A stretch of DNA of 64,000 nt from PHAA01 sp964494735 (GTDB taxonomy: Bacteria > Bacillota > Syntrophomonadia > Syntrophomonadales > Syntrophomonadaceae). This document shows positions 17,353 through 25,991 of this stretch, piece by piece (within the stretch, counting starts at the first letter, position 1; each line of letters begins with the position of its first letter). A program made the position numbers and the translations under genes. Below the pieces are notes generated by a model. The model ran no database searches. It was not told the DNA's origin and saw only the letters and a list, made by a program, of their open reading frames with translations. The stretch covers positions 18,030 to 82,029 of the forward strand of contig CAZBSD010000007.1 in assembly GCA_964494735.1 (NCBI GenBank), read 5' to 3'.

Positions 17353-17733
17353 ATGAGACTGCTGGTCGGAGTTATCACAATCGTGCTCTTCCTAATCGGT
17401 TCTGGTTTTTGGATAAATGATCAGCTGCTGGATTCCTCCAACCGGCTCATCAGCCAGATTGACAAGGTCAGCCGGCAGGTAAGTGAAGAAGATTGGGCGG
17501 GAGCCCAGATGCAGGCCGATGAACTTGAAAAACGGTGGAAACAAGAGGCGCACTGGTGGCCGGTATTTCTAGAACACCAGGAGATGGACAATATTGAGTT
17601 TTCGTTAGCCCGCTGCCAAAAGTATGTGACGGCCCGGGACGATGCACTGGCCATGGGCCAGCTCTCCGAGATCAGGCTGATGATCGAGCATATACCCCGC
17701 AAAGAACAGATAAACCTGGAAAACATCCTATGA
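17353..17733 (+). CDS. DUF4363 family protein
   Basis: A 126-residue protein with one N-terminal membrane helix (LLVGVITIVLFLIGSGFWI) and an extracytoplasmic helical domain. The pattern of DW near residue 48, KRWKQEAHWWPVFLEHQEMD and a C-terminal IEHIPRKEQI matches DUF4363, a family of small exported or anchored proteins. It lies 20 bases after the DUF421 gene, preceded by GAAAGGAATATAAAAG, so both are co-transcribed; this pairing is common in Clostridia. Function is unknown. A terminator follows 40 bases downstream. Confidence 0.85.
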   Translation: MRLLVGVITIVLFLIGSGFWINDQLLDSSNRLISQIDKVSRQVSEEDWAGAQMQADELEKRWKQEAHWWPVFLEHQEMDNIEFSLARCQKYVTARDDALAMGQLSEIRLMIEHIPRKEQINLENIL

Positions 17734-17773
17734 CCCAATCGCAGCTGATAGCCCGGATACAAGAATGCCAGCC

Positions 17774-17805
17774 AACCTGCCAGTATTGATCGGCGGGTTA
17801 TTTTT
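17774..17805 (+). terminator. Intrinsic terminator after DUF421-DUF4363
   Basis: An 8-bp stem (AACCTGCC / GGCGGGTT with one G-T pair) is followed by ATTTTTC. Confidence 0.75.
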
Positions 17806-17948
17806 CGTCAATGGTTTTGGTAGAATATAGGGGGGTGTCGATGGCGGAGCTTGGCACGCGCCTTCTCAAAAAGCGGGCGCGGATTTTCCTTTTGGGGCGG
17901 CGCCAATAATTTCCCGCCTTACCTATCCAGTCCCAGAGAGGTTTAACC

Positions 17949-18614
17949 ATGAAACTGGCTATCTTTGATTTTGACGGTACTCTGCTGGTAAAGGATACCT
18001 TGCCGGCCCTGGCACATGCCTGGGTGAAGCAGGGCCGTTCCCGGCTGCGCTGTTGGTCGGTGTGGGCGGCGATATTCCCGGTGCTGCTGGGCTACAAGAT
18101 CAAATTGCTGTCCCGGGAGAATATGAAGGGACAGGCTTTTAAGCGTTTCAACCGCTTGTATACGGGTCTGAGCCGGGTTGAGATAGAGGGATTCTTTGGC
18201 CAGACTTATCCATATTTGAAGGCTCACTTTAATCCAGCCATCCTGGAGGAGATAAGGGCCGCCCGGCTGGAAGGATTTCATTGTGTACTGGTGTCAGGTT
18301 CCTACCTGGAGCTCCTGTATATGGTAGGCCGAGACCTGGGTATGGATACGGTACTGGGGGCCCAGTTGCTATACAACGATAAGGATATTTATGACCCCTG
18401 TCAGGAGACCCCTTTCGTCGATGGTAGGGCCAAACGACGAATGCTGCTGGAGACATTCGCGGATCGTGATATTGATTGGGAGGCCAGCCGTGCCTACGGC
18501 GACAGTCTCACCGACATCTACATAATGGAGACCACCGGTGAGAAGGTAGCCGTTCGTCCTGATCCCCAGTTGATGGACTATGCCCGGCAGAAAGGCTGGA
18601 GGATAATGACCTAG
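17949..18614 (+). CDS. HAD-superfamily phosphatase (PSP/SerB-like, subclass IB)
   Basis: A 221-residue hydrolase. The nucleophile motif FDFDGTLL has Asp at residues 7 and 9; motif II is CVLVSGSYLELL; motif III/IV is RAYGDSLTDIYIMETTG. The helical cap between motifs I and II fits the subclass that includes phosphoserine phosphatase and CicA-like proteins, but the cap is basic and hydrophobic, and substrate cannot be assigned. It acts in the cytoplasm. The ATG is preceded by AGAGAGGTTTAACC. It is monocistronic, followed by two terminators in the next gap. Confidence 0.88.
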   Translation: MKLAIFDFDGTLLVKDTLPALAHAWVKQGRSRLRCWSVWAAIFPVLLGYKIKLLSRENMKGQAFKRFNRLYTGLSRVEIEGFFGQTYPYLKAHFNPAILEEIRAARLEGFHCVLVSGSYLELLYMVGRDLGMDTVLGAQLLYNDKDIYDPCQETPFVDGRAKRRMLLETFADRDIDWEASRAYGDSLTDIYIMETTGEKVAVRPDPQLMDYARQKGWRIMT

Positions 18615-18743
18615 ACACATCCAAACCAAGCTGGAAAATGGGATTTTGACCAGGGCCATTCCTAAGAAGGGTAAAGATGAGTCGATAAAAATCGAGACAA
18701 GATCCACTGGAGATATAAATACTGTTAGTAGCGGCGAGGAAGA

Positions 18744-18778
18744 GACCACACCAAGGACTCATGGTGTGGTCTTTATTG
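18744..18778 (+). terminator. Intrinsic terminator 1 after the HAD gene
   Basis: Near-perfect 11-bp arms (GACCACACCA / TGGTGTGGTC) with a short loop, followed by TTTATT. Confidence 0.8.
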
Positions 18779-18868
18779 TGAGGAAAATGGTTCCGCCCAA
18801 ATACAATTTCCTGGGTAAGCTTTGTCAGCCGATCCTGCTTGTGAACAGTAATCAACTTCTTTCCTTCA

Positions 18869-18893
18869 GGGAGGCGCCACCGCCTCCCTTTTT
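18869..18893 (+). terminator. Intrinsic terminator 2
   Basis: Perfect 8-bp GC-rich stem (GGGAGGCG / CGCCTCCC), 4-base loop, then five T. It stands about 80 bases before the Ig-like gene and may be a leader terminator for that gene. Confidence 0.8.
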
Positions 18894-18971
18894 GCACCGA
18901 TTGGGAGAATCTCGCATATAGTAGAGCAGTTTAGACATTTTCCCAATATTTCAGGAAAGGAGTTGAAAAGC

Positions 18972-19340
18972 ATGTCAGCAGGGAACAATCCTTTGAATTT
19001 TGTCAGCTCTTCCCCTAGGAGCGGGGCCACCGGGGTATCACTCCATCCCAGGATCCGCACCACCTTCACCCTCAATGTGGTACACGATTCAGTGTGGGAT
19101 GACAACCGAACTGAGTTCCGCCTCTTCCGGGGCAGCACCAGGATCGGCATCAATGTCAGTCGCTCCAGTGTGTTTGCCCGGCGCCGCAATATCTATATCA
19201 CCCCGATAAACAGCCTAAGGCCATCAACTGATTACAGGTTGGTCATATTGCCCGGCTTGGAGGCCAATAACGGCAACACTCTGGGAGAAACCGTTACCAT
19301 CAGGTTCAGGACCAGACGCGCCCCCACCGCGCAGGAATAA
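18972..19340 (+). CDS. Small Ig-like (Big_5) domain protein
   Basis: A 122-residue protein made of a single bacterial Ig-like domain of the Big_5 type: FVSSSPRSGATGVSLHPRIRTTFTL opens the domain in the usual 'S-x-P-x-x-G-A-x-x-V' pattern, and TPINSLRPSTDYRLVILPGLE carries the conserved L-x-P-x-T-x-Y strand. There is no signal peptide, so either it stays in the cytoplasm or leaves by another route. The ATG follows AAAGGAGTTGAAAAGC. A truncated relative of its first 27 codons, with matching upstream sequence, lies at 51787. It stands alone. Function unknown. Confidence 0.75.
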   Translation: MSAGNNPLNFVSSSPRSGATGVSLHPRIRTTFTLNVVHDSVWDDNRTEFRLFRGSTRIGINVSRSSVFARRRNIYITPINSLRPSTDYRLVILPGLEANNGNTLGETVTIRFRTRRAPTAQE

Positions 19341-19347
19341 CGACCCC

Positions 19348-19376
19348 AATAACTTGGTGCCTGTCCCCAAGTTATT
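19348..19376 (+). repeat. 29-bp palindromic repeat, copy 3
   Basis: Identical to the copy at 3273-3301 and to the inverted copy at 879-907. It lies 7 bases after the stop codon of the Ig-like gene. Confidence 0.9.
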
Positions 19377-19513
19377 CGAGGACCGGGGCCTTAGTCATGG
19401 GGCGGCCATCGAAGGGCTGTGTTTCCCTGATTGCTGAAACACGGCCCTTCCGGCTGACTAAATACCAAGTTAACCGCGGACCAGTATCAACTGATGAGGA
19501 GGAGCCAAGGGAT

Positions 19514-20263
19514 ATGGAAATGCAGGATCAATACCGGGATTGGGCATCCATTTATGGCCGGTCAGGAGCGCTGACCAATATCTATCCGAATGAACGGGCT
19601 TTCTTAAGAACCATACTGCAAAGATACGGGGTGAAGAAGGCCCTGGATTGCGCCTGCGGTACCGGTCCCCACCTGGTCCAGCTGGCCCGGATGGGTTGGG
19701 ATGTGTGCGGCAGTGACTTTTCCGAGGCTATGCTTCAGATATGCAAGCGCAACCTGGCCCAAAAAAAGGTGCAGGTGATCACCCGCCAGGCTGACTACCG
19801 TTGTCTGGAGCACGCCTGGAACCACCATTTCGACGCCATACTGTGCATGAACCAGTCTATCGCCCATATGCATACCCGTGGCGACCTGCTCACCGCGTTT
19901 AGATCCATCCGCGGCCGCTTGAGTGACCGGGGCATCCTGATCATGACCCAGGGAAGCACCCACCATACTTTACAGGACCGCTATCGGTTCGACCTGCTGG
20001 TAAACAATCGTGATTTCTCGCGAATATTCGTGCGGGACGTGGAGGATGGCTTCCAGATCTTCCATTTTCTCGACGTCTATCACGGTGCCAGGCGGGACGA
20101 GATGAAGGTGCACACCATCCGCCTGCGCATCATCCTCGACGATGAATACCGTCTGCTATTGGGCGAGTCCGGTTACAGCCGGGTCCACATCTACGGCGGC
20201 TTCGACATGGCCCCCTACGACCGGGAACAATCACGGCGGCTAATTGTTGTGGCGGAGAGGTAA
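19514..20263 (+). CDS. Class I SAM-dependent methyltransferase
   Basis: A 249-residue protein with the standard methyltransferase core: motif I ALDCACGTGPHLVQLARMG, acidic end of strand 2 VCGSDFSEAML, and DAILCMNQSIAHM as strand 4. The C-terminal half is rich in His and Arg and lacks an identifiable substrate domain. It resembles the glycine/sarcosine- or small-molecule type rather than RNA methyltransferases, but this is a guess. The ATG preceded by GAGGAGGAGCCAAGG is preferred; an in-frame start 117 bases upstream lies just downstream of the 29-bp repeat. It converges on the next minus-strand gene, with only 3 bases between stop codons. Confidence 0.8.
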   Translation: MEMQDQYRDWASIYGRSGALTNIYPNERAFLRTILQRYGVKKALDCACGTGPHLVQLARMGWDVCGSDFSEAMLQICKRNLAQKKVQVITRQADYRCLEHAWNHHFDAILCMNQSIAHMHTRGDLLTAFRSIRGRLSDRGILIMTQGSTHHTLQDRYRFDLLVNNRDFSRIFVRDVEDGFQIFHFLDVYHGARRDEMKVHTIRLRIILDDEYRLLLGESGYSRVHIYGGFDMAPYDREQSRRLIVVAER

Positions 20264-20266
20264 TCC

Positions 20267-21403
20267 CTACAGCTTATCCGGTTTGAAGGCCGCCAAAACT
20301 CCCAGGTTGGAGAGGTCCCGGCAATAACTCTCAAAAATAATATCGGCATTTGTTACCGTTTGGGCCACGATGCCCCGGCTGCTCACGGCGGCCGTGCGTA
20401 ACCCCGGTCGGGCGCCGATGGAATCCTCCTTATGGGCATTGAAGAAGCCAGACAGTGGATATTCGCTGCTTTGGTGTTTCCGGGAGAGGTTGAAAACCGG
20501 AGGGCTGCTGGTCTTATAAAATGGGATACCGGTGTGCAGGATATGATACAAAGGCATGCCCCGGTAGCAATACCAATCATCCATATTGTCACATTCACCG
20601 AATTCCGCGGGAAGGCACCCTTTTTTACAGCCTTCCATCACCGCCAGCAGCACTTTTTGGCCACCGTCTAGAGCCTGGTCCATCAACCCCTTAATATCCC
20701 GGACATGTTGGGGGCACCCGATAGTGGAGGAAACCGGCAGGGTAGGGGAATACGTGTCGGCCATATATATTTGACCATGATGATAATTCAGACCCCGGAA
20801 AGCGTAGCCTTCCTGGGCTGTAACCACATAATCGGGGAAGAAATCGATGAAATCGTGGTGCAAGTCGGGGTGGTATGCCAGGACTTTGGATTTGGATATG
20901 ACATCTTTTATTTGGGGATGAGAATTTAGTATTGCTTCATCTGCCGAGGATGCTCCGGAGATGCCGGCCATGGCGAATCCCCACGGCCAGGATTCAAGTA
21001 TTCCCTTGGTCTCGGGTTGGGTGATAAAACCCTTTAAAGGTACATACTCAGTGGTTGCCACCACCAGCGGCGAAAATCCATTGTGGGCAGCGAATGACTT
21101 TATGTTATCCAGGATACGCGCTTGCCTGTGCCGCCTCAAGGGCTCGTCGGCGGGGAAGAATAGTTCCTTGAAATAGGGCTGTACAAAAGTCAGCAGCATC
21201 CAGTCGGGATGGTGCATATCTACTACCACCTGGGCGGCGCCGGTTACCCAATCGATACCGTCATCGCTAAGGTCACCCGGATAAGGCCAGTTGCGAGCCA
21301 ATGCCCTGACATCGGCATAATTGTCATCCGGGCTTTCTATGGGCCGACCGGTTTTCATATCGATCAGCGACTGCCAGTTGCCAGCATCGATAATTCCCAA
21401 CAT
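20267..21403 (-). CDS. Conserved hypothetical protein (378 aa)
   Basis: A soluble protein of 378 residues that I cannot place in a family. It has no signal peptide or membrane helix. Visible features are DGIDWVTGAAQVVVDMHHPDWMLL in the N-terminal part, several His-rich spots (HPDLHHDF, NYHHGQIYMAD), and a cysteine-bearing stretch MEGCKKGCLPAEFGECDNMDDWYC, so a metal-binding enzyme is possible. The start ATG follows AAAGGAGGAAAGAATCAT; an upstream in-frame TTG/ATG overlapping this site is rejected. It is divergent from the first metal-import operon and its promoter shares that gap, which hints at, but does not show, a common theme. Confidence 0.6.
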   Translation of the reverse strand: MLGIIDAGNWQSLIDMKTGRPIESPDDNYADVRALARNWPYPGDLSDDGIDWVTGAAQVVVDMHHPDWMLLTFVQPYFKELFFPADEPLRRHRQARILDNIKSFAAHNGFSPLVVATTEYVPLKGFITQPETKGILESWPWGFAMAGISGASSADEAILNSHPQIKDVISKSKVLAYHPDLHHDFIDFFPDYVVTAQEGYAFRGLNYHHGQIYMADTYSPTLPVSSTIGCPQHVRDIKGLMDQALDGGQKVLLAVMEGCKKGCLPAEFGECDNMDDWYCYRGMPLYHILHTGIPFYKTSSPPVFNLSRKHQSSEYPLSGFFNAHKEDSIGARPGLRTAAVSSRGIVAQTVTNADIIFESYCRDLSNLGVLAAFKPDKL

Positions 21404-21556
21404 ATGATTCTTTCCTCCTTTTGACATATAAAAGTTGATTCAGTCCCATCTAATCCGTTAGGATCAGTAATGGATACGGTTAGGTGGATTATACAGGAAA
21501 TGGCTGTGGTTGGCCAAATACGATCAGGGCCCTGATTCCATGAACTATAAAGAATC

Positions 21557-21585
21557 TCGACCATCAGGCAGGAATTTTGTATACA
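21557..21585 (+). promoter_or_regulatory. Probable sigma-A promoter for importer operon 1
   Basis: TCGACC and TATACA boxes with a 17-base spacer. Transcription would start about 25 bases before the riboswitch. Confidence 0.5.
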
Positions 21586-21616
21586 AAAGGCGAAATCACA
21601 CCCCAAAAGAATAACT

Positions 21617-21710
21617 ATCTTCGAGTTTGAGCGCCTACGGCAGCGACCACGGCGGCCAAACCATGGGTTCAGGGGGAAACGCTTGGGCCTCCCAGTGCGG
21701 AAAGAAGGTT
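21617..21710 (+). promoter_or_regulatory. Moco/Tuco-family riboswitch R1
   Basis: Shares the core of the other copies: GGCGGCCAAA early, then GGGGGAAACG (GGAAAC loop), GGGCCTCCCA and GCGGAAAGAAGG. The outer stem pairs CTTC with GAAG where other copies pair CTCC with GGAG or ATTCC with GGAAT, a compensatory change. It is more divergent in its left half than copies R5-R8. A terminator follows at 21732. It precedes FecBCD-type importer 1. Confidence 0.75.
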
Positions 21711-21731
21711 GATCATACGATTGGTTCGCAT

Positions 21732-21762
21732 GACGGTTCTGCTTGGCACACCGTCTTTTTTT
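21732..21762 (+). terminator. Terminator of riboswitch R1
   Basis: Perfect 6-bp stem GACGGT / ACCGTC followed by seven T, between the aptamer and the first gene of the operon. Confidence 0.8.
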
Positions 21763-21949
21763 GTGGTTTAACAATCCACCGTCCGGTATTGATTCGCAAA
21801 AACACCGAAAAACGGAGTCTGGCATATGGTGAATGAATATGGTGCAACTGCAGCCAGCCGCCAATCAGAGAATAACAACCGATTTATACAGGGCAGCGAT
21901 CAGGTCAGCGATCTGTTGAATAGAACATCAAAATATTGGAGGAGATAGT

Positions 21950-22996
21950 ATGAAGTTCAAAGGTGCGCCCAAGATTTCCGTTATCTTAATCATTCTATTG
22001 ATGGCTTCCCTTTTAGCCGGTTGTTCATCCAAGACCGCTCAGCAAACCAGCGGAACCGCCACGAAGAATACTACCATCACCGTAACCGACATGGCCGGAA
22101 GACAGGTGGTTGTTCCGGCGGAAGTAAAAAGTGTAGCGCTTGTTTGGGGCCCGTCCACCAGTTTCGTGCTGGCATTGGGCAAGGGTAGTGTCATCACCGG
22201 GATCAATTACAAGTCGGACTTCGCTGTGAAGGTAGCTCCTAATCTGGCCAACGTACCCTCGGTCGGCAAAGGCCAGGCGGATTTGGAAGCGGTGGCCAAA
22301 GTAAAACCTGATGTATTCGTCCACAAAGCCACTGACATCAAGACATTGGATGCGGTGCAGGCGTTAGGTATTCCGGCCATCGGGATAGTGGCTGAAACCC
22401 CGGAAGATCTAATCAAAGCGACCGAATTGTTGGGCAAGGTGCTGGGTGCGGAAGACAAAGCGAAACAGCTGACAGCTTTCTATAATGAGAAGAACGCTTT
22501 TGCCAAGAATCTTACCAAGGATATTCCCGCCGAACAACGCAAAACAGTCTTGGTAATGGGCAGTGAAATAGGAAAAGTAGCCCATGGCGGTATGCTCCAG
22601 TCATTCCTGGTCGAAACTGCCGGCGGAATCAACTTGGCCAAAGACATTCAGTCCAAAGAGAACTGGCCGGTGGTTGGAACTGAGAAGATCTTCGCCTGGA
22701 ACCCGGACTTCATATTCTGTGAGGATTACAATGGGGCCGCTTATAAGATCGATGATCTGACGAAAGATACCGGCTTTGCCAAACTGAAAGCAATCAAGAA
22801 CAATCATATCGCATATATCCCGGCCCACCAAGATCTGTGGGACTTTCCCGGAGTACAGTCATCACTGGGCGCCCTGTGGATGCTGAACCAGATGTATCCC
22901 GAGAAATACAGTGAGCAGGACTTCATAAAGGATGTAAATGCGTTCTATACCTTGGCTTATGGGACCACCTTCGATCGAGCCTGGCTGGGTTATTAG
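21950..22996 (+). CDS. FecB/BtuF-type substrate-binding lipoprotein 1 (probable metal oxyanion or metal complex)
   Basis: A 348-residue class III binding protein. The lipobox LLAGCSS puts the lipid-modified cysteine at residue 25. The fold signature is TDMAGRQVVVPAEVKSVALV, then PSVGKGQADLEAVAKVKPDVFV and FPGVQSSLGALWML near the end. Family members bind siderophores, haem, cobalamin, or (MolA-like) molybdate and tungstate. The Moco-type riboswitch just upstream and the Mo/W genes nearby favour molybdate/tungstate or a metal complex, which is inference. The ATG follows GGAGGAGATAGT. Permease and ATPase genes follow at once. Confidence 0.85.
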   Translation: MKFKGAPKISVILIILLMASLLAGCSSKTAQQTSGTATKNTTITVTDMAGRQVVVPAEVKSVALVWGPSTSFVLALGKGSVITGINYKSDFAVKVAPNLANVPSVGKGQADLEAVAKVKPDVFVHKATDIKTLDAVQALGIPAIGIVAETPEDLIKATELLGKVLGAEDKAKQLTAFYNEKNAFAKNLTKDIPAEQRKTVLVMGSEIGKVAHGGMLQSFLVETAGGINLAKDIQSKENWPVVGTEKIFAWNPDFIFCEDYNGAAYKIDDLTKDTGFAKLKAIKNNHIAYIPAHQDLWDFPGVQSSLGALWMLNQMYPEKYSEQDFIKDVNAFYTLAYGTTFDRAWLGY

Positions 22997-23027
22997 AATC
23001 CATGTATGACTTTGTTTGAGTTTCATA

Positions 23028-24044
23028 ATGGCAAGTAAATGGTTTGTATGGTCGATAAATCTGTTCTTGCTCGCCACACTGGCGGTCTGTGTAGTTTGGA
23101 GCATGTGTGTGGGCAAATACCCAATAACCCCCCTGGAAAGCCTGCAGATCGTTTATGCGAATATTCTGGGCCTGGCTGCACCAACGGAACAGATTGCGGA
23201 GAGTGTGGTAATGGGTTTGCGCTTGCCGCGCATCCTGGCCGCAGTAGTCATAGGCGCCGCTTTATCCATCTCCGGCGCCACTTACCAGGGGATATTCAAA
23301 AATCCCCTGGTATCTCCCGACTTCCTTGGGGTATCATCAGGAGCTTGTATTGGTGCTGCGATAGCTATATTGATGTCCTTATCAGGGGCTGGCATCCAGA
23401 TATTCGCGTTTTGCGGAGGGTTGTTGGCGGTGACCATTGCGGTGGCCATCCCTCGTTTGCTGAAGAGCGATTCCCATGTAATGCTGGTACTTTCCGGAAT
23501 CATTGTCGGGGGGCTGATGGTATCCCTGTTGGGTCTGCTAAAATATATCGCTGATCCTGAAACCCAGCTGGCTACCATAGTTTATTGGCAGATGGGCAGT
23601 CTCTCCTATGTCAACTTGCCCACCTTGGGCAGTGTTATGCCGACGATCATAATCAGCACCGTGGTGATCTTAAGCATGTCGTGGTGGATAGATGTCATTT
23701 CGCTGGGCGAAAGCGACGCCCAGACACTGGGGGCCAATGTCCGCCGGACCCGTAACATCGCCATCCTATGTTCGACCCTCTTGACGGCCAGTGCGGTATG
23801 TGTGGCGGGCACCATCGGTTGGCTGGGGCTGGTCATCCCACATTTTGCGCGCATGTTGGTGGGTCCGGAGAATACCCGGCTGCTGCCAGCAGCCGCTCTG
23901 ATAGGGGCCATATTCCTGTTGCTGGTGGATACGGCCGCACGGACGATCGGAAGCTCCGAATTGCCTTTGAGTATTCTGACCGGGATCATCGGGGCTCCCT
24001 TTTTCGCTTGGCTGCTTTACAAGCGGAGGATGAAATTACATTGA
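23028..24044 (+). CDS. FecCD-type ABC permease 1
   Basis: A 338-residue inner-membrane permease with about ten helices. Landmarks are GLRLPRILAAVVIGAALSISGATYQ, then NPLVSPDFLGVSSGACIGAA, which is the family signature, and the coupling region GTIGWLGLVIPHFARMLVGPENTRLLP near the C-terminus. The family moves iron-siderophores, haem, cobalamin or MolB-type oxyanions. It lies 31 bases after the binding protein. The start is uncertain: ATG here has no clear binding site, and a TTG 12 bases earlier is possible. Its closest relative in the window is the permease at 34330, so the two importers are paralogous. Confidence 0.9.
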   Translation: MASKWFVWSINLFLLATLAVCVVWSMCVGKYPITPLESLQIVYANILGLAAPTEQIAESVVMGLRLPRILAAVVIGAALSISGATYQGIFKNPLVSPDFLGVSSGACIGAAIAILMSLSGAGIQIFAFCGGLLAVTIAVAIPRLLKSDSHVMLVLSGIIVGGLMVSLLGLLKYIADPETQLATIVYWQMGSLSYVNLPTLGSVMPTIIISTVVILSMSWWIDVISLGESDAQTLGANVRRTRNIAILCSTLLTASAVCVAGTIGWLGLVIPHFARMLVGPENTRLLPAAALIGAIFLLLVDTAARTIGSSELPLSILTGIIGAPFFAWLLYKRRMKLH

Positions 24045-24898
24045 TATACGAGATCAATAATCTTAGCTTTTCTTATCCCCAAGCCGAAAGAAGTATTCTT
24101 AACGATGTCTCCCTAACTTTGGCTGAAGGGGCTATACTATCCATATTGGGGCCCAATGGGGCGGGAAAAAGCACCCTGCTGAATTGTATGGCGGGGCTGC
24201 TGAAACCAACCCTGGGGAGGATTGAACTATGCGGTCGGGATATGAGCGAAATGGCCTTCAGGGAAATAGCCCAGGTGATGGGTTATGTACAGCAGATCCA
24301 TACTCCGGCATATGGTTACTCGGTTTTGCATTTTGTGACTATGGGGCGGGCTCCCCGGATCGGTATGTTCAGCCGGCCGGGGGAAGCAGACAAGAAAGCT
24401 GCCTGGGATGCGCTGGAGACGTTGGAGATCGCTCATCTGGCTCACAAGCCTTATACTGAAATAAGCGGCGGGGAAATGCAGAAGGCGGTTATCGCCCGCG
24501 CTATCGTCCAAGAACCCCGCGTCATACTGTTCGACGAGCCCACCGCTCACTTGGATTCGGGCAATCAACTGAGGGTCTTGAGTATCATCCTGGATATGGC
24601 CGAACGCGGGTTTTCGGTGGTGATGACTACCCATAATCCCGACCATGCTCTTCTTCTGGGCGGCGACGTAGCCATATTGAGCCGGGATGGTCACCTGCGG
24701 ACTGGAGCTTGCAATGAGATAATAACCGAACAACTGTTGCTGGAGATCTACAACACCCAGCTATGTCTTATTCCAGTGCCGGAGTTGTCCCGGGTAGCCT
24801 GCATCCCACCTCGTTTGGACCAGGGCGGCCATCATCAGCGAGGCCGGATGAACGTACTCAGGTTGGTGAAAACAGTCTCCCACGAAAAAGCCGATTAG
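24041..24898 (+). CDS. ABC transporter ATPase 1 (FecE/MolC-like)
   Basis: A 285-residue ATPase: Walker A GPNGAGKST, Q-loop QQIHTPAYGYSVLHFV, signature ISGGEMQKAVIARA, Walker B VILFDEPTAHLD, and the H-loop TTHNPDHALL. Paired with permease 1 it powers import. The TTG start overlaps the permease stop codon (TTGA), which indicates translational coupling. After the ATPase core comes a C-terminal extension of about 40 residues with basic and His residues (GGHHQRGRM) that the second copy lacks. That tail is unusual, but I can attach no function. Confidence 0.9.
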   Translation: MIYEINNLSFSYPQAERSILNDVSLTLAEGAILSILGPNGAGKSTLLNCMAGLLKPTLGRIELCGRDMSEMAFREIAQVMGYVQQIHTPAYGYSVLHFVTMGRAPRIGMFSRPGEADKKAAWDALETLEIAHLAHKPYTEISGGEMQKAVIARAIVQEPRVILFDEPTAHLDSGNQLRVLSIILDMAERGFSVVMTTHNPDHALLLGGDVAILSRDGHLRTGACNEIITEQLLLEIYNTQLCLIPVPELSRVACIPPRLDQGGHHQRGRMNVLRLVKTVSHEKAD

Positions 24899-24956
24899 CG
24901 ATACCAGGTACAACGATGGTCATTGCGGGGAATCGAAAAGAGGGGTTGGATGGGTT

Positions 24957-25952
24957 TTGAAGTGCCCTTATTGTGAGTTTCGCTGCGAGCTCTCCGCCGG
25001 TCATTGCCGGTGTCAAATGTATGAAGAAAAAGATGGTCAGGTGGTGGAAAGATATCCGTTCCAATGGACCCGGTGCGACACTGTGGATGTTGAAAGTATT
25101 CCGTTCTTCCATGTGCATCCCAACAGCCGGTTTGTACAGATAGGCGGATTCAATTGTAATGCCCGCTGCGCTTATTGCATCAATGCTGAGGTGGCCATCC
25201 AACCTCAGCAAGTATATACCAACCGTTTATCTCCGGCCCAAATCGTAGACCGGGCCCTTAGCCTCAATTGCGTGGGTGTCCATTTCGGCATCAATGAGGT
25301 GACCGTGAACCTGCCCTCTGCCCTGGCGGTAGCCCGGGAAGCGAAGCAGAGGGGGCTGCTGGCGGGATGTTCCACCAACGGGTATTTTACCCCGGAAGCA
25401 GCCGCCATGATGGCTGGGGAGATTGATCTTTTCAATATCAGTCTCAAATCCATGTCGGACCAATTCTACCAGGAAACCACCGGTTTAAGGTCAGCGGCAG
25501 TGGTTATGCGCAATATTGAGTATCTGGCATCCCGGGCCCATGTGGAAGTAACCACCCCTATCGTGCAGGGCCAAAATGAAGGTGAAATGCCGGCGATAGT
25601 AGATTTTTTAGCGGCCATCAACCCGGATATGGCCTGGCACGTTTTCCGGCTGCTGCCCAAGCATCAGATGGCAACGGCTATGCCTCCGGACGTGGATTTC
25701 ATTGCTCAATCGGTCCAGGATACCAGAAGAAAACTGCCTTTTATATACTTCGGCAATTTTATCGGTTCGACCTGGGTGGATACCGTTTGTCCGGACTGCG
25801 GCGAGCATCTAATTGAACGGCTATGCATAAGTGCTTGTGGGGCCCGATTCACCAAACAGAACTTAGCGGGTCAAAACTGTCCCCAATGCGGAAGGAGCAT
25901 CCCAGTGATTAATGCGACCGCAGTCAGTAATAGCAATAGGGTGATCGGATAG
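24957..25952 (+). CDS. Radical SAM protein with zinc-ribbon-like ends
   Basis: A 331-residue protein with the radical SAM cluster motif CxxxCxxC in NCNARCAYCIN at about residues 64-74. The N-terminal part is a four-cysteine knot (CPYCEFRCELSAGHCRCQ), and the C-terminus has two further CxxC pairs (CPDCGEHL, CPQCGRSI), so several metal sites are present. The domain order recalls pyruvate formate-lyase-activating-type and AmmeMemoRadiSam proteins, but substrate is unknown. It stands 58 bases after the ATPase gene, in the same operon, between transport and DUF364. A role in modifying a metal ligand is inference. The TTG start has GAGGGG some 12 bases upstream. Confidence 0.8.
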   Translation: MKCPYCEFRCELSAGHCRCQMYEEKDGQVVERYPFQWTRCDTVDVESIPFFHVHPNSRFVQIGGFNCNARCAYCINAEVAIQPQQVYTNRLSPAQIVDRALSLNCVGVHFGINEVTVNLPSALAVAREAKQRGLLAGCSTNGYFTPEAAAMMAGEIDLFNISLKSMSDQFYQETTGLRSAAVVMRNIEYLASRAHVEVTTPIVQGQNEGEMPAIVDFLAAINPDMAWHVFRLLPKHQMATAMPPDVDFIAQSVQDTRRKLPFIYFGNFIGSTWVDTVCPDCGEHLIERLCISACGARFTKQNLAGQNCPQCGRSIPVINATAVSNSNRVIG

Positions 25953-25991
25953 CCACATCTAAATATTACCTATGGAAGGGAAGGGAAGCGG

